Shown one piece after another: positions 52,617 to 61,504 of a stretch of DNA of 64,000 bases. The notes under the pieces were generated by a model. The model worked only from the letters and a program-made list of their open reading frames with translations. It did not search any database and had not been told where the DNA came from. Made by a program: the position numbers and the translations under genes. Source of the stretch: Salmonella enterica subsp. enterica serovar Typhimurium str. LT2 (GTDB taxonomy: Bacteria > Pseudomonadota > Gammaproteobacteria > Enterobacterales > Enterobacteriaceae); assembly GCF_000006945.2 (NCBI RefSeq), contig NC_003277.2, positions 1-64,000 on the forward strand, read 5' to 3'. How positions within the stretch are numbered: the first letter of the stretch is position 1; each line of letters opens with the position of its first letter.

Positions 52617-52682
52617 TTAACCGACGGGGCGGCGATGCCGCCCCGCTGTAACTGTCATTCATTGATTTAAGAGGAGTCTGTT

Positions 52683-53117
52683 ATGTACGGAACCGTCAGC
52701 ACCATCTGCTGCGACTTACTGAAAGTGTATGAGAATCACGAAAAAATCGCTGTCATCATCTGGTGTGAAGGCGATGTGCGGGAAATGGGGGCGGAGTTTA
52801 ATCCGACCGCTGATGACATACAGGCCGTACTGCGCGCCATTGGCGAGTCGGACAGTGATGCGCTCTGGCGTGATGGTATTGGCCAGAATTTTGTTGAGGG
52901 TGTATTACGCGAGTTAGTCGCACTGCGCCCACCGCGCCAGATTGCTGTACCTGAAGATGTGCTGCGCACGCTTTTACCCCTGATGGAAGCCGGAATGAAC
53001 CTTCCTCGTTACCAGACGCAGGACAGGGCTGCTGAAGAAGAAACCGCGCTGGATACGTTGCGATACCTGCTTTCCACAAATATCCCGGCGCATAACCTGA
53101 CCGAAGGAAACTACTGA
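52683..53117 (+). CDS. DUF1380-family leading-region protein, paralog
   Basis: A 144-residue protein (MYGTVSTICCDLLKVYENHEKIAVIIWCEGDVREMG..., DDIQAVLRAIGESDSD, VPEDVLRTLLPLMEAG) parallel to the one at 50437. It lies between ardB and the frameshifted gene at 53353, with AAGAGGAG as ribosome site. Two divergent copies on the same plasmid suggest related but separate roles. Function unknown. Confidence 0.7.
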   Translation: MYGTVSTICCDLLKVYENHEKIAVIIWCEGDVREMGAEFNPTADDIQAVLRAIGESDSDALWRDGIGQNFVEGVLRELVALRPPRQIAVPEDVLRTLLPLMEAGMNLPRYQTQDRAAEEETALDTLRYLLSTNIPAHNLTEGNY

Positions 53118-53352
53118 CAGATATTAGTGCGCCGTGTACACCGGTGGTCACTTCCTCTTACAGGGCGGAAAAAGCAGTCAGGCATGATGGCAGGCGGGGA
53201 GGGCGCCTGTCAGCCCGCGCGAAAAAACCTGCAGGCTGGCGCCTGCGGGGGGAAGGACAGGGGCCGCGCTTCGCGCCGCTCCCTGCCCTTTTCCCCCTCT
53301 GCCTCTGATGGCGTACACTTACAGCCGGTTTCCATTTCTGTCGGAGGATGTG

Positions 53353-53594
53353 ATGTCCGGACTGAATCTGGCGGCAACAACTAAAGAAGAGCAGGATAAA
53401 GTGGCCATTGACCTGGTTGCTTCAGGCGTGGTCTATAAAGAAAGGCTGGCGATGCCGGTGGTCGCTGAGCTTGTCGTCAGAGAACAGCCTGAGCATTTGA
53501 GAGAGTATTTCCGGGCGCGGCTGGAGTATTTGCGCAACTCCCGGACAAGAATGCCCCGGAATATGCCAGAAAAGAGGATGAGGTTAAAAAATAG
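53353..53594 (+). pseudogene. Small leading-region gene, frameshifted near its end
   Basis: The ATG at 53353 (after GGAGGATG) opens [41 protein letters not shown]... up to EYLR. There the original frame runs on into an unnatural tail to 53676. One base of difference near 53535 would give [18 protein letters not shown] and a stop at 53592-53594, the kind of charged end seen in homologs of about 80 residues. Either the C-terminus is replaced or a base is missing in the record. Confidence 0.6.
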
Positions 53595-53633
53595 CGCCAT
53601 TCCTGATGCATTCTGCCTGTCGCTGGCCGGATT

Positions 53634-53900
53634 TTACGCATGCCGGGTGATGTTTTTTTCTGGCCGGGGTGTGTGATTTTCTTCCTGCCGGTGATAATAC
53701 GCTGCCTGTTCCTGTTCCTGTTCCTGTTCCTGTTCCTGTTCCTGTTCCTGTTCCTGTTCCTGTTCATTCTGCTGCTGATATTCCCTGACAGATTTCGCTG
53801 ACGCCGGGCGACTTCCCTGACGGGAACCGGGACTGTCATGCTGCGCACCGAGCCAGCTGCGCTGTCTCTGCCCGGCCCCTTCGGGGCAGCGGGTTTCCAT
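53634..53900 (-). CDS. Doubtful ORF with Glu-Gln repeat
   Basis: An 88-codon minus-strand frame ([20 protein letters not shown]...) that crosses the hexamer repeat and reads it as about ten Glu-Gln pairs. A different minus frame reads it as Asn-Arg pairs. It lies opposite to all other leading-region genes and has a poor ribosome site, so it is probably not translated. Confidence 0.2.
   Translation of the reverse strand: METRCPEGAGQRQRSWLGAQHDSPGSRQGSRPASAKSVREYQQQNEQEQEQEQEQEQEQEQEQEQAAYYHRQEENHTPRPEKNITRHA
53706..53765. repeat. Hexanucleotide tandem repeat, CTGTTC x10
   Basis: Ten perfect copies of CTGTTC in a row, flanked by GCTGC and ATTCTGCTG. Such arrays change length by slippage and can serve as a strain marker. 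No gene clearly uses it. Confidence 0.95.
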
Positions 53901-54168
53901 CCCACTGTCGCAACGTCAACGGCAGGCTTGCTGCGACCGTTCCGGTCACGCCGCCCCTGGCGCGCCGTTTCCTGCGCTTTTCGCACCCCGGCGGTAAGGC
54001 TGCCGGGCTGTAAGGCGCAACGCCGTTTCGCGTGCCGCGTCCCGACGTTGCGGCGGGTTCCTGCTCATCTCCGCTTCTGGTGCCGTTACCCGTTTAAGTC
54101 CCTGTCGCCGGGGGCTGATACAGCCACAACCCGCCGCACTGGCTGTCCAAGGTGAAATGAACAGCCCA

Positions 54169-54206
54169 CAAAACTTTTTGCCGTAAAAGGCCGGCAAAAA
54201 CTTTTG
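54169..54206. repeat. Hairpin upstream of ssb (candidate ssDNA promoter element)
   Basis: CAAAACTTTTTGCCG and CGGCAAAAACTTTTG pair over 14 of 15 positions around TAAAAGGC. It lies in a gene-free 500 bp (53900-54394) ahead of ssb that has other GC-rich inverted segments. In F and ColIb, single-strand promoters are hairpins of this kind in the leading region. Confidence 0.6.
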
Positions 54207-54394
54207 CGTTCTGCCCCGGACAGGTGCGTCGGGCCGTGGCAGTGATGCCCCTTGCGGCGAAGGTTCTCAAACGGGTGATGGCAGTACCAGAGGGAACAGA
54301 ACAGCAGGTCCCCGCAAAACGTCAAAACCGCGGCTCCCGAAACTCAACGGGTGATGGTTTTTAAAGTCAAAACAACGCATTAAGGAGATTTATC

Positions 54395-54913
54395 ATGGCA
54401 GCACGTGGCGTAAACAAAGTTATTCTGGTCGGTCATATCGGGCAGGACCCGGAAGTACGTTACATGCCCAACGGGGGCGCGGTGGCAAATCTTACCCTCG
54501 CCACGTCAGAAACATGGCGTGTCAGGCAGGACGGGGAGATGCGCGAACACACCGAATGGCACCGTGTTGTCGTGTTTGGCAAGCTCGCTGAAATTGCCAG
54601 TGAATATCTGCGTAAAGGTGCTCAGGTCTACATCGAGGGCCAGTTACGCACCCGCAAATGGACCGATCAGTCCGGTCAGGACAAATACACCACCGAAGTG
54701 ATCGTTAACGTGGGCGGCACCATGCAGATGCTCGGTCGCCACAACAGCCAGCCACAGCAGGAGCCTCAGACCCCACCTACGGCGGCAAAGGGAGAAGGCA
54801 AAGCGGTAAAAGGGGCGGGAAATGCAGCAAAAGGGAAAAACGCAGCAGCACCGCAGCAGCCGCCAGCGCAACCCGATCCGGCGTATGACTTCGACGATGA
54901 TATTCCCTTTTGA
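54395..54913 (+). CDS. ssb: Plasmid single-stranded DNA-binding protein
   Basis: A 172-residue SSB: OB-fold ([41 protein letters not shown], about 1-110), a Gly/Gln/Pro/Ala-rich linker, and the canonical acidic tip YDFDDDIPF that contacts host DNA proteins. It protects incoming T-strand and supports lagging-strand synthesis in recipients. The ribosome site is AAGGAGAT. One of the best marked genes of the leading region. Confidence 0.97.
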   Translation: MAARGVNKVILVGHIGQDPEVRYMPNGGAVANLTLATSETWRVRQDGEMREHTEWHRVVVFGKLAEIASEYLRKGAQVYIEGQLRTRKWTDQSGQDKYTTEVIVNVGGTMQMLGRHNSQPQQEPQTPPTAAKGEGKAVKGAGNAAKGKNAAAPQQPPAQPDPAYDFDDDIPF

Positions 54914-54967
54914 CTCGGTAAATTTTCACTGATGCCCCGTCTGACGGGGCTTATCCAGGAGAACACG

Positions 54968-55210
54968 ATGACAGACAACATCATGAGCCCACTGAAATCC
55001 CTGCCTGATGGCACGTTCACCCACGAACAGGCCGAAGCGGTGGCAGCACAGTATCAGAATGTCGCCATTGAAGACGATCAGGGGACGCACCTTCGCTTGG
55101 TTGTGCGTAAGGACGGCGAAATGGTCTGGCGGGGCTGGAATTTTGAACCGGGCGGCGAGTACTGGCTCAACCGCTGTATCGAAAGCCACGGTATCCGTAA
55201 AACGCAGTAA
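54968..55210 (+). CDS. DUF905-like leading-region protein
   Basis: An 80-residue protein ([47 protein letters not shown]...) of the family usually called DUF905, common between ssb and the ParB-like gene on F-type plasmids. The ATG at 54968 has CAGGAG upstream. No function is known. It looks like a compact alpha/beta domain ending [16 protein letters not shown]. Confidence 0.7.
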   Translation: MTDNIMSPLKSLPDGTFTHEQAEAVAAQYQNVAIEDDQGTHLRLVVRKDGEMVWRGWNFEPGGEYWLNRCIESHGIRKTQ

Positions 55211-55278
55211 GCCGTAAGAGGTGCCGGACGGGAACACGTCCGGCAGACAATTATTAATATCATGAAGGAGTATCAATA

Positions 55279-57276
55279 ATGTCAGTTACCAATTCTAATG
55301 CAAAATCCGCAGTAAAAACCAGCCGTAAGGCGAAAAACGCCGCCAGTGCCAGTAACACCGTATTGTCGGCGGTGCTGGCGCAGACCGAAGAACAACACGT
55401 ACCGCTGTCCGCACTGGTCAAATCCCCGCAGAACGTGCGTATCGTGCCGTATTCCACAGAGAGCGTCCGCGAACTGGCGGACTCTATTAAAGGGATTGGA
55501 CTGCTCCAGAATCTGGTTGTTCACGCCCTCCCTGACGGCCTGTACGGTGTTGCCGCTGGCGGTCGCCGTCTGGCGGCGATGAATCTGTTGGCCACTGAGA
55601 ACACGATCCACCCGGACTGGCCTGTCCGCGTGAAGGTTGTGCCGGATAATCTGGCGACCGCCGCTTCACTGACCGAGAACGGGCAGCATCTGGAAATGCA
55701 CCCTGCCGAACAAATTGCGGGATTCCGCGCGATGGCAGCGGAAGGCAAAACTCCTGCACAGACTGGCGATCTGCTGGGCTATTCGCCCCGTCACGTACAG
55801 CGGATGCTGAAACTCGCGGGGCTGGCTCCGGTTATCCTGGAAGCGCTGGCTGCGGACAAAATCACCACGGAGCACTGTCAGGCGCTGGCGCTGGAGGACA
55901 ATCCCGACCGTCAGGTGCAGGTGTACGAGGCGGCGTGTCGAGAGGGCTGGAACAATAAACCGGAAGTGCGCGTGATCCGTAATTTGATCACCGACAGTCA
56001 GGTTTCCACCCTCAACAACAGCAAATATACGTTTGTCGGTGAAAAAGCTTTCTCCGGCGATGAAATCCGCGCAGACCTGTTCAGCGACGAACAGGGCGGT
56101 TTTGTGGACAAACTGGCGCTGGATACGGCCCTGCTGGAAAAACTTCAGTGGGTGGCGGAGTGCCTGAAAGAGGCCGAGGGCTGGGCATGGTGCGCGGGAC
56201 GGATGGAGCCTGTCAGCCGCTATGGTGAGGATACCGAAGTGTACCGTATTCAGGATGAGCCTGACGCGGTTTACACGGAGCAGGAACAGCAGCGCCTGGA
56301 CGAGTTGCAGGAACTGTACGACGAAAACCAGACCGCCAGCGATGAAACCGACACGATGGAGTCAGAGATAGAGGCCATCGAATGCGCGGCACAACTCCGG
56401 GCATGGACGCTGGAAATGCGCGCACAGTCCGGCGTGGTGGTGTCATGGCGTCACGGTGAAATCTGTGTCCAGCGCGGGGTGAGCCTGCGTGAGCAGTCTG
56501 AAACGGAAGATGAACCCGATCAGGTTCCGGTATATGAGCGCCAGCCGGAGCCTGTGGACGAAATCAGTGTTCCCCTGCTGACCAGAATGTGTGCAGAACG
56601 GACATTGTCGGTCCAGGCGGCACTGATGCAGCAGCCGGAAAAATCCCTGGCGCTTCTGGCATGGACGCTGTGTCTGAACGTGTTCAGCAGCGGCGCGTAT
56701 AACCGACCCGCTCAAATCAGCCTGAACTGTAAGCATTACTCCCTGACAAAGGATGCGCCGCCCGGCGAGAGCGGTGTTGCGTTTGTGACGCTGTCGCAGG
56801 AGGGAAAACGTCTTGAAACGTTGCTACCGGAGGGCTGGACACAGGACTTCACCACCTTTTTCACCCTCAGCGCCAAAGACCTTACCGCCCTGCTCAGTTT
56901 CTGCACCGCATGCAGTCTTGACGGTATGCAGATGCGCGGCGCCGGAGGCACCACCCGCAGTCCGCTCGATAAGCTGGAAATCGCGCTCGCTTTCCATCTG
57001 CGCGACTGGTGGCAACCGACGAAGGCCGATTTCTTCACTGGCCTTAAAAAACCGCAAATCATCGCCGCGCTGAATGAGGCCGGACTGACAGGCGCGGCGC
57101 GGGATGCGGAGAAGATGAAGAAGGGTGATGCGGCTGAACTGGCAGAGGACAAAATGCGTGACAACCGTTGGGTGCCTGTCTGGATGCGCGCCCCTGATGC
57201 AGAAAACGACGTATCTGATACCGAAAACGGCAGTGCTGATGCAGACAGCCACCACACCCTGCCCGATGCAGCCTGA
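55279..57276 (+). CDS. Large ParB-like nuclease-domain protein of the leading region
   Basis: A 665-residue protein. It has an N-terminal ParB/Spo0J domain (about 35-230: VPLSALVKSPQNVRIVPYSTESVRELADSIKGIGLLQNLVVHAL, GVAAGGRRLAAMNLL, and the HTH region TGDLLGYSPRHVQRMLKLAGL), then a long acidic middle and a C-terminal part of unknown fold. It lies between ssb and psiB as in F. This is not the partition ParB of the plasmid (45016). In F-type plasmids its role is not firmly known. The ribosome site is GAAGGAG. Confidence 0.85.
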   Translation: MSVTNSNAKSAVKTSRKAKNAASASNTVLSAVLAQTEEQHVPLSALVKSPQNVRIVPYSTESVRELADSIKGIGLLQNLVVHALPDGLYGVAAGGRRLAAMNLLATENTIHPDWPVRVKVVPDNLATAASLTENGQHLEMHPAEQIAGFRAMAAEGKTPAQTGDLLGYSPRHVQRMLKLAGLAPVILEALAADKITTEHCQALALEDNPDRQVQVYEAACREGWNNKPEVRVIRNLITDSQVSTLNNSKYTFVGEKAFSGDEIRADLFSDEQGGFVDKLALDTALLEKLQWVAECLKEAEGWAWCAGRMEPVSRYGEDTEVYRIQDEPDAVYTEQEQQRLDELQELYDENQTASDETDTMESEIEAIECAAQLRAWTLEMRAQSGVVVSWRHGEICVQRGVSLREQSETEDEPDQVPVYERQPEPVDEISVPLLTRMCAERTLSVQAALMQQPEKSLALLAWTLCLNVFSSGAYNRPAQISLNCKHYSLTKDAPPGESGVAFVTLSQEGKRLETLLPEGWTQDFTTFFTLSAKDLTALLSFCTACSLDGMQMRGAGGTTRSPLDKLEIALAFHLRDWWQPTKADFFTGLKKPQIIAALNEAGLTGAARDAEKMKKGDAAELAEDKMRDNRWVPVWMRAPDAENDVSDTENGSADADSHHTLPDAA

Positions 57277-57315
57277 TAACGGAGGCCGCCCTTCGGGGGC
57301 GGCAGCAAGGAGAAA

Positions 57316-57750
57316 ATGATGCGTAACATTATTACCCCCGCTGTATTGAGTACAATGATCCCCCAGGAATTCGAAGACTGGCGCGACGGCGGCGAAGACC
57401 TGCGCCGTGAACTGACCCACGCCGCGATGCGTGACCTGACATGTCCCGCAGGCTGGGACATGAACGGCGAATATCGCAGTGAGTTTGGTGGTTTTTTCCC
57501 GGTGCAGATCCGTTTCACGCCATCCCGCGGCAATTTCAGCCTGGCGGTATGCAGTCCCGGGGATATCAGCCCGTCCTGGATGGTGGTCTTTATTCCGGTC
57601 AGCGGTCGCCCGTTCTCTGTTATCCGCACGCTGCCAGCCTGGTCGCCGGAGGTTATCACGCATACACTCAGCCTGGTGGCTCACCTTGATGCCGATGGTT
57701 ACAGTCAGGCCAGCATCATCAGCGTTCTGGCGATGGAGGGCGCAGCATGA
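57316..57750 (+). CDS. psiB: PsiB, plasmid SOS inhibition protein
   Basis: A 144-residue PsiB (MRNIITPAVLSTMIPQEFEDWRDGGEDLRRELTHAAMRDLTCPAGWDMNGEYRSEFGG...). It binds free RecA and holds down the SOS response while single-stranded plasmid DNA enters the recipient (established). It overlaps psiA by 4 bp (ATGA). A second ATG at 57319 would do as well. AAGGAGAAA lies ahead of the start. Confidence 0.93.
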   Translation: MMRNIITPAVLSTMIPQEFEDWRDGGEDLRRELTHAAMRDLTCPAGWDMNGEYRSEFGGFFPVQIRFTPSRGNFSLAVCSPGDISPSWMVVFIPVSGRPFSVIRTLPAWSPEVITHTLSLVAHLDADGYSQASIISVLAMEGAA

Positions 57751-58484
57751 TCCACTCTTCACACGCCCTGGTTACCCTGAAGCCAGCCCGTCAGGCGGCA
57801 TTACAGGCCATTCTGACGGTGGAAGAATCCCGCCGCCGTGGAGCACGTCTGCCCGCCCTGCCACATGCGCGTACTTTTTTGCGCGTGCTGAGCGGCAGCA
57901 GCCGGATTAACACGACAGTGGCACAGCGTATTCCCGGTCTGAACTGGGAGCCGAAGAACCGGCTGACCAGCCTGAAACAGGTGGAAGAGGCGCTGGATCG
58001 CCTCATCTCCAGTCACGGGGAGTATTGCCCGCTACCACTCTCCGTGGATGTGCAGGCCGAACTGTTCCCGGAGGTGATACACGCGCGCACAGATCGCCGG
58101 ATGCAGCGTGAGAAAATCGCCTTTAACCGCAAAATGCGCCGGGAGGAAAAAGCGCTGGAACATGCCTGGCTGCTGCGCCAGAACCTGCTGGGGCAGGCCA
58201 TGACGGAGCTTAACTTTCAGTCGCCGGAAACCGTCAATGCCTGGTATACGCGCTGGGCTGACGAGTTTGACGCGCGGGAGCTGGCGCAGGGGTTCTGGCA
58301 GTGGCGGACGCGGTTTACCTCGCTGACGTCGCTGGACTGGCTGCGCGACAGTGATGAGCCGCTGTACAACGTGATGTATGAAATCTGGTTCATCGTCCGG
58401 GAAAACCCGGTATATGTGCGCGAGGCCGAACGTTGGCAGGTACCCAACAAGCTGACGAACCGGAGGCCCGGGCGACTTCCCTGA
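57747..58484 (+). CDS. psiA: PsiA, protein of the SOS inhibition operon
   Basis: A 245-residue PsiA (HALVTLKPARQAALQAILTVEESRRRGARLPALPHARTFLRVLSG...), a basic helical protein that always follows psiB; its own role is unclear. The start overlaps the psiB stop. The last residues (LTNRRPGRLP) look unnatural, and a coding-like frame continues directly after it to 58647, so a shift near 58465 may have altered the C-terminus. Confidence 0.88.
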   Translation: MIHSSHALVTLKPARQAALQAILTVEESRRRGARLPALPHARTFLRVLSGSSRINTTVAQRIPGLNWEPKNRLTSLKQVEEALDRLISSHGEYCPLPLSVDVQAELFPEVIHARTDRRMQREKIAFNRKMRREEKALEHAWLLRQNLLGQAMTELNFQSPETVNAWYTRWADEFDARELAQGFWQWRTRFTSLTSLDWLRDSDEPLYNVMYEIWFIVRENPVYVREAERWQVPNKLTNRRPGRLP

Positions 58485-58518
58485 TAAAGCCCGTCTGGAA
58501 ACGCAGACCGCCCGGCTG

Positions 58519-58647
58519 ATGGATCAGCTGGAGGTACAAATCCGGCTCATCCCGGTGGCAACGCCGCCATTGCAGCAAAAAGTGGATGAAATAGCACATA
58601 TGCTTCACCTGATGGCGCAGTTTGCCGGAACTGAACTCAGGAAGTGA
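58519..58647 (+). CDS. Small ORF after psiA
   Basis: A 42-codon frame (MDQLEVQIRLIPVATPPLQQ..., ending FAGTELRK). Its frame is open further upstream (GDFPDKARLETQTARLMDQ) to a TGA inside the psiA end. It could be a small gene or the displaced tail of psiA. No ribosome site is seen before the ATG, which favours the second reading. Confidence 0.35.
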   Translation: MDQLEVQIRLIPVATPPLQQKVDEIAHMLHLMAQFAGTELRK

Positions 58648-58720
58648 CCCGGATGGCGGGGAATATCCCCGCCCCGTTATCGAAAGGAGATATCATGCGT
58701 AACTTTGAATCTACTGAAAG

Positions 58721-58891
58721 ATGGTGGAAAAAATGAAAAGCCAGCTGGTAGCCGCTGCTGATCGTGCGGCCATGAGTGTCGCGTATGGTCAGGAAGCCGC
58801 AGATCATTACGGTATTCAGTATGGTTTTATCCGGTCTGTACGTGACTGGATCACCGGCTTCACCGAGGGGATTAAAGGGGAGCGTTGTTGA
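58721..58891 (+). CDS. Small leading-region protein
   Basis: A 56-codon frame (MVEKMKSQLVAAADRAAMSV..., ending GFTEGIKGERC) downstream of psiA. A nested 13-codon frame (ATG 58695) with the better ribosome site AAGGAGAT overlaps its start and may couple to it. Coding character (Ala, Asp, Tyr pattern, no rare codon cluster) is good. No known family. Confidence 0.5.
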   Translation: MVEKMKSQLVAAADRAAMSVAYGQEAADHYGIQYGFIRSVRDWITGFTEGIKGERC

Positions 58892-58993
58892 ATAACACCC
58901 GCTTTTGTTACTTGAGTGTTAACGGAAATGGCGGTGTCTCCGGTCACTGCTTTTTCTTCAGAATTTTTTCATTAATTATATAAGGAATACGTT

Positions 58994-59812
58994 ATGAGAC
59001 TCGCTTCCCGTTTTGGTAGACAGAATTCCATTCGTCGTGAGAGTCCTTTGGCTGACGCTGAATTAATGCAGACTGTGCCTTCAGTTTTTTCCGGAGACAA
59101 ACATGAATCCCGGAGCGAACGTTATACTTATATTCCAACCATTAATATCATCAACAGGTTACGTGAGGAAGGTTTTCAGTCGTTCTTTGCCTGCCAGAGT
59201 CGTGTACGTGATTTAAGTCGCCGGGAATACAGTAAACATATGCTGCGTTTTCGTCGTGAATGACAGATTAATGGGAAAGAGGTTCCGGAAATTATTTTGC
59301 TCAATTCTCATGACGGTTCGTCAAGTTATCAGATGGTTCCCGGGCTGTTCAGATTTATCTGTACAAATGGACTGGTATGCGGATCATTTTGGTGAAATAC
59401 GTGTGCCACACAAGGGAGATATTGTTGGGCAGGTGATTGAGGGGGATTATGAGGTTATGGGGATCTTCGATAAAGCCACCGAAAATATGGAGTCAATGAA
59501 GTCAGTGATACTTAATCAGGATGAGCAATATCTGTTTGGTAAAGCGGCACTGACTGTCAGATATGAGGACGAAAATAAAATCCCTGTTTCTCCTGAATAA
59601 ATAATTACTCCACGTCGTCGGGAAGATAAACAAAATGACCTGTGGACAACATATCAGCGTGTACAGAAGAATATGATGAAGAGTGGGTTACCCGGCAGGA
59701 ATGCCCCGGAAAAAACACCCGGATCAGGGCAGTTACCGGTATTAATGGTGATATCCGGTTAAACAAGGCGCTGTGGATGATTGCTGAACAGTTTCGTGAA
59801 TGTAAGTCATAA
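58994..59812 (+). pseudogene. DUF932-family leading-region gene with four lesions
   Basis: Joined frames rebuild a typical DUF932 protein of about 270 residues: MRLASRFGRQNSIRRESPLA..., QINGKEVPEIILLNSHDGSS, FGEIRVPHKGDIVGQVIEGD, ITPRRREDKQNDLWTTYQRV, LNKALWMIAEQFRECKS. Lesions: TGA at 59261-59263, a one-base gain near 59391, TAA at 59598-59600 and a one-base loss near 59711. With four separate breaks it is clearly dead. It is the leading-region gene nearest to oriT except gene 19. Confidence 0.88.
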
Positions 59813-59861
59813 TAACATAAGTAAAGCCCCGAAAATTTTTCGGGGCTTTACTTATGTTATT
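59811..59861. terminator. Bidirectional terminator, perfect 25 bp arms
   Basis: AATAACATAAGTAAAGCCCC... and its exact complement pair with a single central base. A T run lies within the arms on both strands (GAAAA/TTTTC). It separates the leading-region operons from the oriT side and would stop transcripts from both directions. The following 260 bp (59862-60122) hold no gene. Confidence 0.92.
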
Positions 59862-60122
59862 CTTCCCGGACATTGTCAGATTGTCTGTAACATCCCATTT
59901 TAATCAACAGACTTCATCGTTTTCTGTCATTTATGTGCCAGCGATAAAAACGGATCTGACAGGGTGGAAGAAGATATGATAACGGGTTCCCGTTTCGCGG
60001 GATTCCGGGCAGTCAGTATTACATTTCTGTGTTTATTCCATTCTGCTATGCGGCATAAAAAATATATGGGTTTCGGTTGATAATATTATCCCTTCTTCTG
60101 CTTGCCGGATACAAAAAGGGGA

Positions 60123-60593
60123 TCATCGGGCGGGAGTCTGCCTGGTTTTACTTTGTTTTATCGCGATCCAGATTCGGTGTACATCAGTCGCATAGTCCAG
60201 ACGACGTGCATCCTGAAGGGGAGTCTTTTTAAATCCGGCGTTGTACGCTCCGACTGCTGTCCAGGATACCCCCCACTTTCTGAATGCGATTGCCAGATAA
60301 TAAGCTCCGGTGTAAATATTCAGGCAGGGATCGGAGACAAGTTGTTCCGGTTTTATTCCATAACGAGCCAGTTCGTTAAAGTGCTGAGAGTCAACCTGCA
60401 TTAACCCCGAGCCATATCCCGTAACCGGATTAATACCGACGGCATTAGCCCGGTTACGGGATTCCTTCCATGAAATCGCCCGCAGTAAATCCGGATCTAT
60501 TTTATAGTCTCTCCCGGCCAGATCAAAACAGTCAGCGGCATGGACTACCGTGCTCATTAATACCAGGAGGACAGACAGGAGCCATTTATACAT
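60123..60593 (-). CDS. Lytic transglycosylase of the transfer system (gene 19 / orf169 type)
   Basis: A 156-residue exported SLT-family enzyme: signal peptide ([19 protein letters not shown]), then the catalytic Glu in [18 protein letters not shown], followed by [14 protein letters not shown] and the [12 protein letters not shown] motif. It cuts peptidoglycan locally for the transfer apparatus. The ATG at 60593 has AGAGG upstream. A longer frame to 60686 would run over the nic region, so it is rejected. It is the first gene to enter a recipient. Confidence 0.92.
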   Translation of the reverse strand: MYKWLLSVLLVLMSTVVHAADCFDLAGRDYKIDPDLLRAISWKESRNRANAVGINPVTGYGSGLMQVDSQHFNELARYGIKPEQLVSDPCLNIYTGAYYLAIAFRKWGVSWTAVGAYNAGFKKTPLQDARRLDYATDVHRIWIAIKQSKTRQTPAR

Positions 60594-60664
60594 TAATTTG
60601 CCTCTTGCGTAGTCATCCGGTAATAACTTAACCCACTCCAACTCCATACTCAACAAATTTGCCG

Positions 60665-60930
60665 TCCTCACCACCAAAAGCACCACACCCCACGCAAAAT
60701 TAAAATTTTTCTGATTTGTTTTTAGTAACAGTGAGTTATGTTCATAATAATGTAATTTAATTTATTTTAATGTATTAAATAGCGGTGCAGGCACGTCGCC
60801 GGCACCGCTATGACGACGCTATACAGGGGTAGTACTGACTATTTTTATAAAAAACATTGCATTATATCAGGGGCGCTGCTAGCGTCGCTGTGCCTGTTTT
60901 TAAGTAACACCCCTGGGGGCGCTGCCAGGG
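60665..60930. other. oriT: Origin of transfer, oriT (nic at about 60682/60683, minus strand)
   Basis: The F-type nic sequence is present on the minus strand (GTGTGG/TGCTTTTGGTGG, plus-strand positions 60671-60688). Then follow AT-rich IHF-type sequence (60695-60785), the hairpin AGCGGTGC/GCACCGCT (60780-60810), the segment ACTGACTATTTTTATAAAAA typical of TraY/TraM sites, and the palindrome GTAACACCCCTGG/CCAGGGGTGTTAC (60905-60938). Its polarity sends gene 19 and the leading region in first and tra last. Confidence 0.9.
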
Positions 60931-61007
60931 GTGTTACCCCTTACAGAGTGCTCCTGAATCCGGAGTTTATAATGTTCTTATTCGTTGCGGAAAAAAGGTG
61001 ATAGTGA

Positions 61008-61388
61008 ATGGCTAAAGTCAATGTATATATAAGTAATGAGGTACACAATAAAATAACTGCTATTGTGGAAAAACGACGCCAGGAAGGGGCGAGAGATAAA
61101 GATATCAGTTTTTCTGGTACATCTTCGATGTTGCTGGAATTAGGGCTTCGTGTCTATGAGGCACAAATGGAGCGTAAGGAGTCGCCATTTAATCAGACAG
61201 AATTCAATAAAGTATTACTTGAAAATGTACTTAAAACACAGTCATCCGTAGCCAAAATTTTAGGTATAGGATCTCTCAGCCCTCATGTCGCCGGAAATCC
61301 AAAATTTGAATATGCAAATATGGTTGAAGATATCAAAGAAAAAGTATCTTCAGAGATGGAAAGATTTTTCCATGAAAATGAAGAATAA
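61008..61388 (+). CDS. traM: TraM, relaxosome accessory protein
   Basis: A 126-residue TraM (MAKVNVYISNEVHNKITAIVEKRRQEGARDKDISFSGTSSMLLELGLRVYE): N-terminal ribbon-helix-helix DNA-binding part and a C-terminal tetramer domain that contacts the coupling protein TraD. It binds sites within oriT just upstream and signals that mating has begun. It has AAGGTGATAGTGA before the start. Confidence 0.95.
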   Translation: MAKVNVYISNEVHNKITAIVEKRRQEGARDKDISFSGTSSMLLELGLRVYEAQMERKESPFNQTEFNKVLLENVLKTQSSVAKILGIGSLSPHVAGNPKFEYANMVEDIKEKVSSEMERFFHENEE

Positions 61389-61504
61389 TAGCGGGATTAA
61401 ATCCTGATTTAGTTTAAATAAAAGTATGTTGATCTATAAAAATATAGTGACAAATTAAGGCTGAAAACAATATAGTGTCTTTGTAGTTAACGCTACGTTA
61501 AAAA

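Noticed and set aside
53706..53765. CRISPR-like array
   Set aside because: The units are contiguous hexamers without spacers; a simple tandem repeat. No CRISPR array was seen anywhere in the window.
56736..57762. Two 300-codon minus-strand frames opposite the ParB-like gene and psiB
   Set aside because: They lie antisense to conserved leading-region genes, are rich in Ser/Arg/Pro and have no domain.
60594..60686. N-terminal extension of gene 19 (to 60686)
   Set aside because: It would translate the nic region and precede a perfect signal peptide; the ATG at 60593 with AGAGG fits better.
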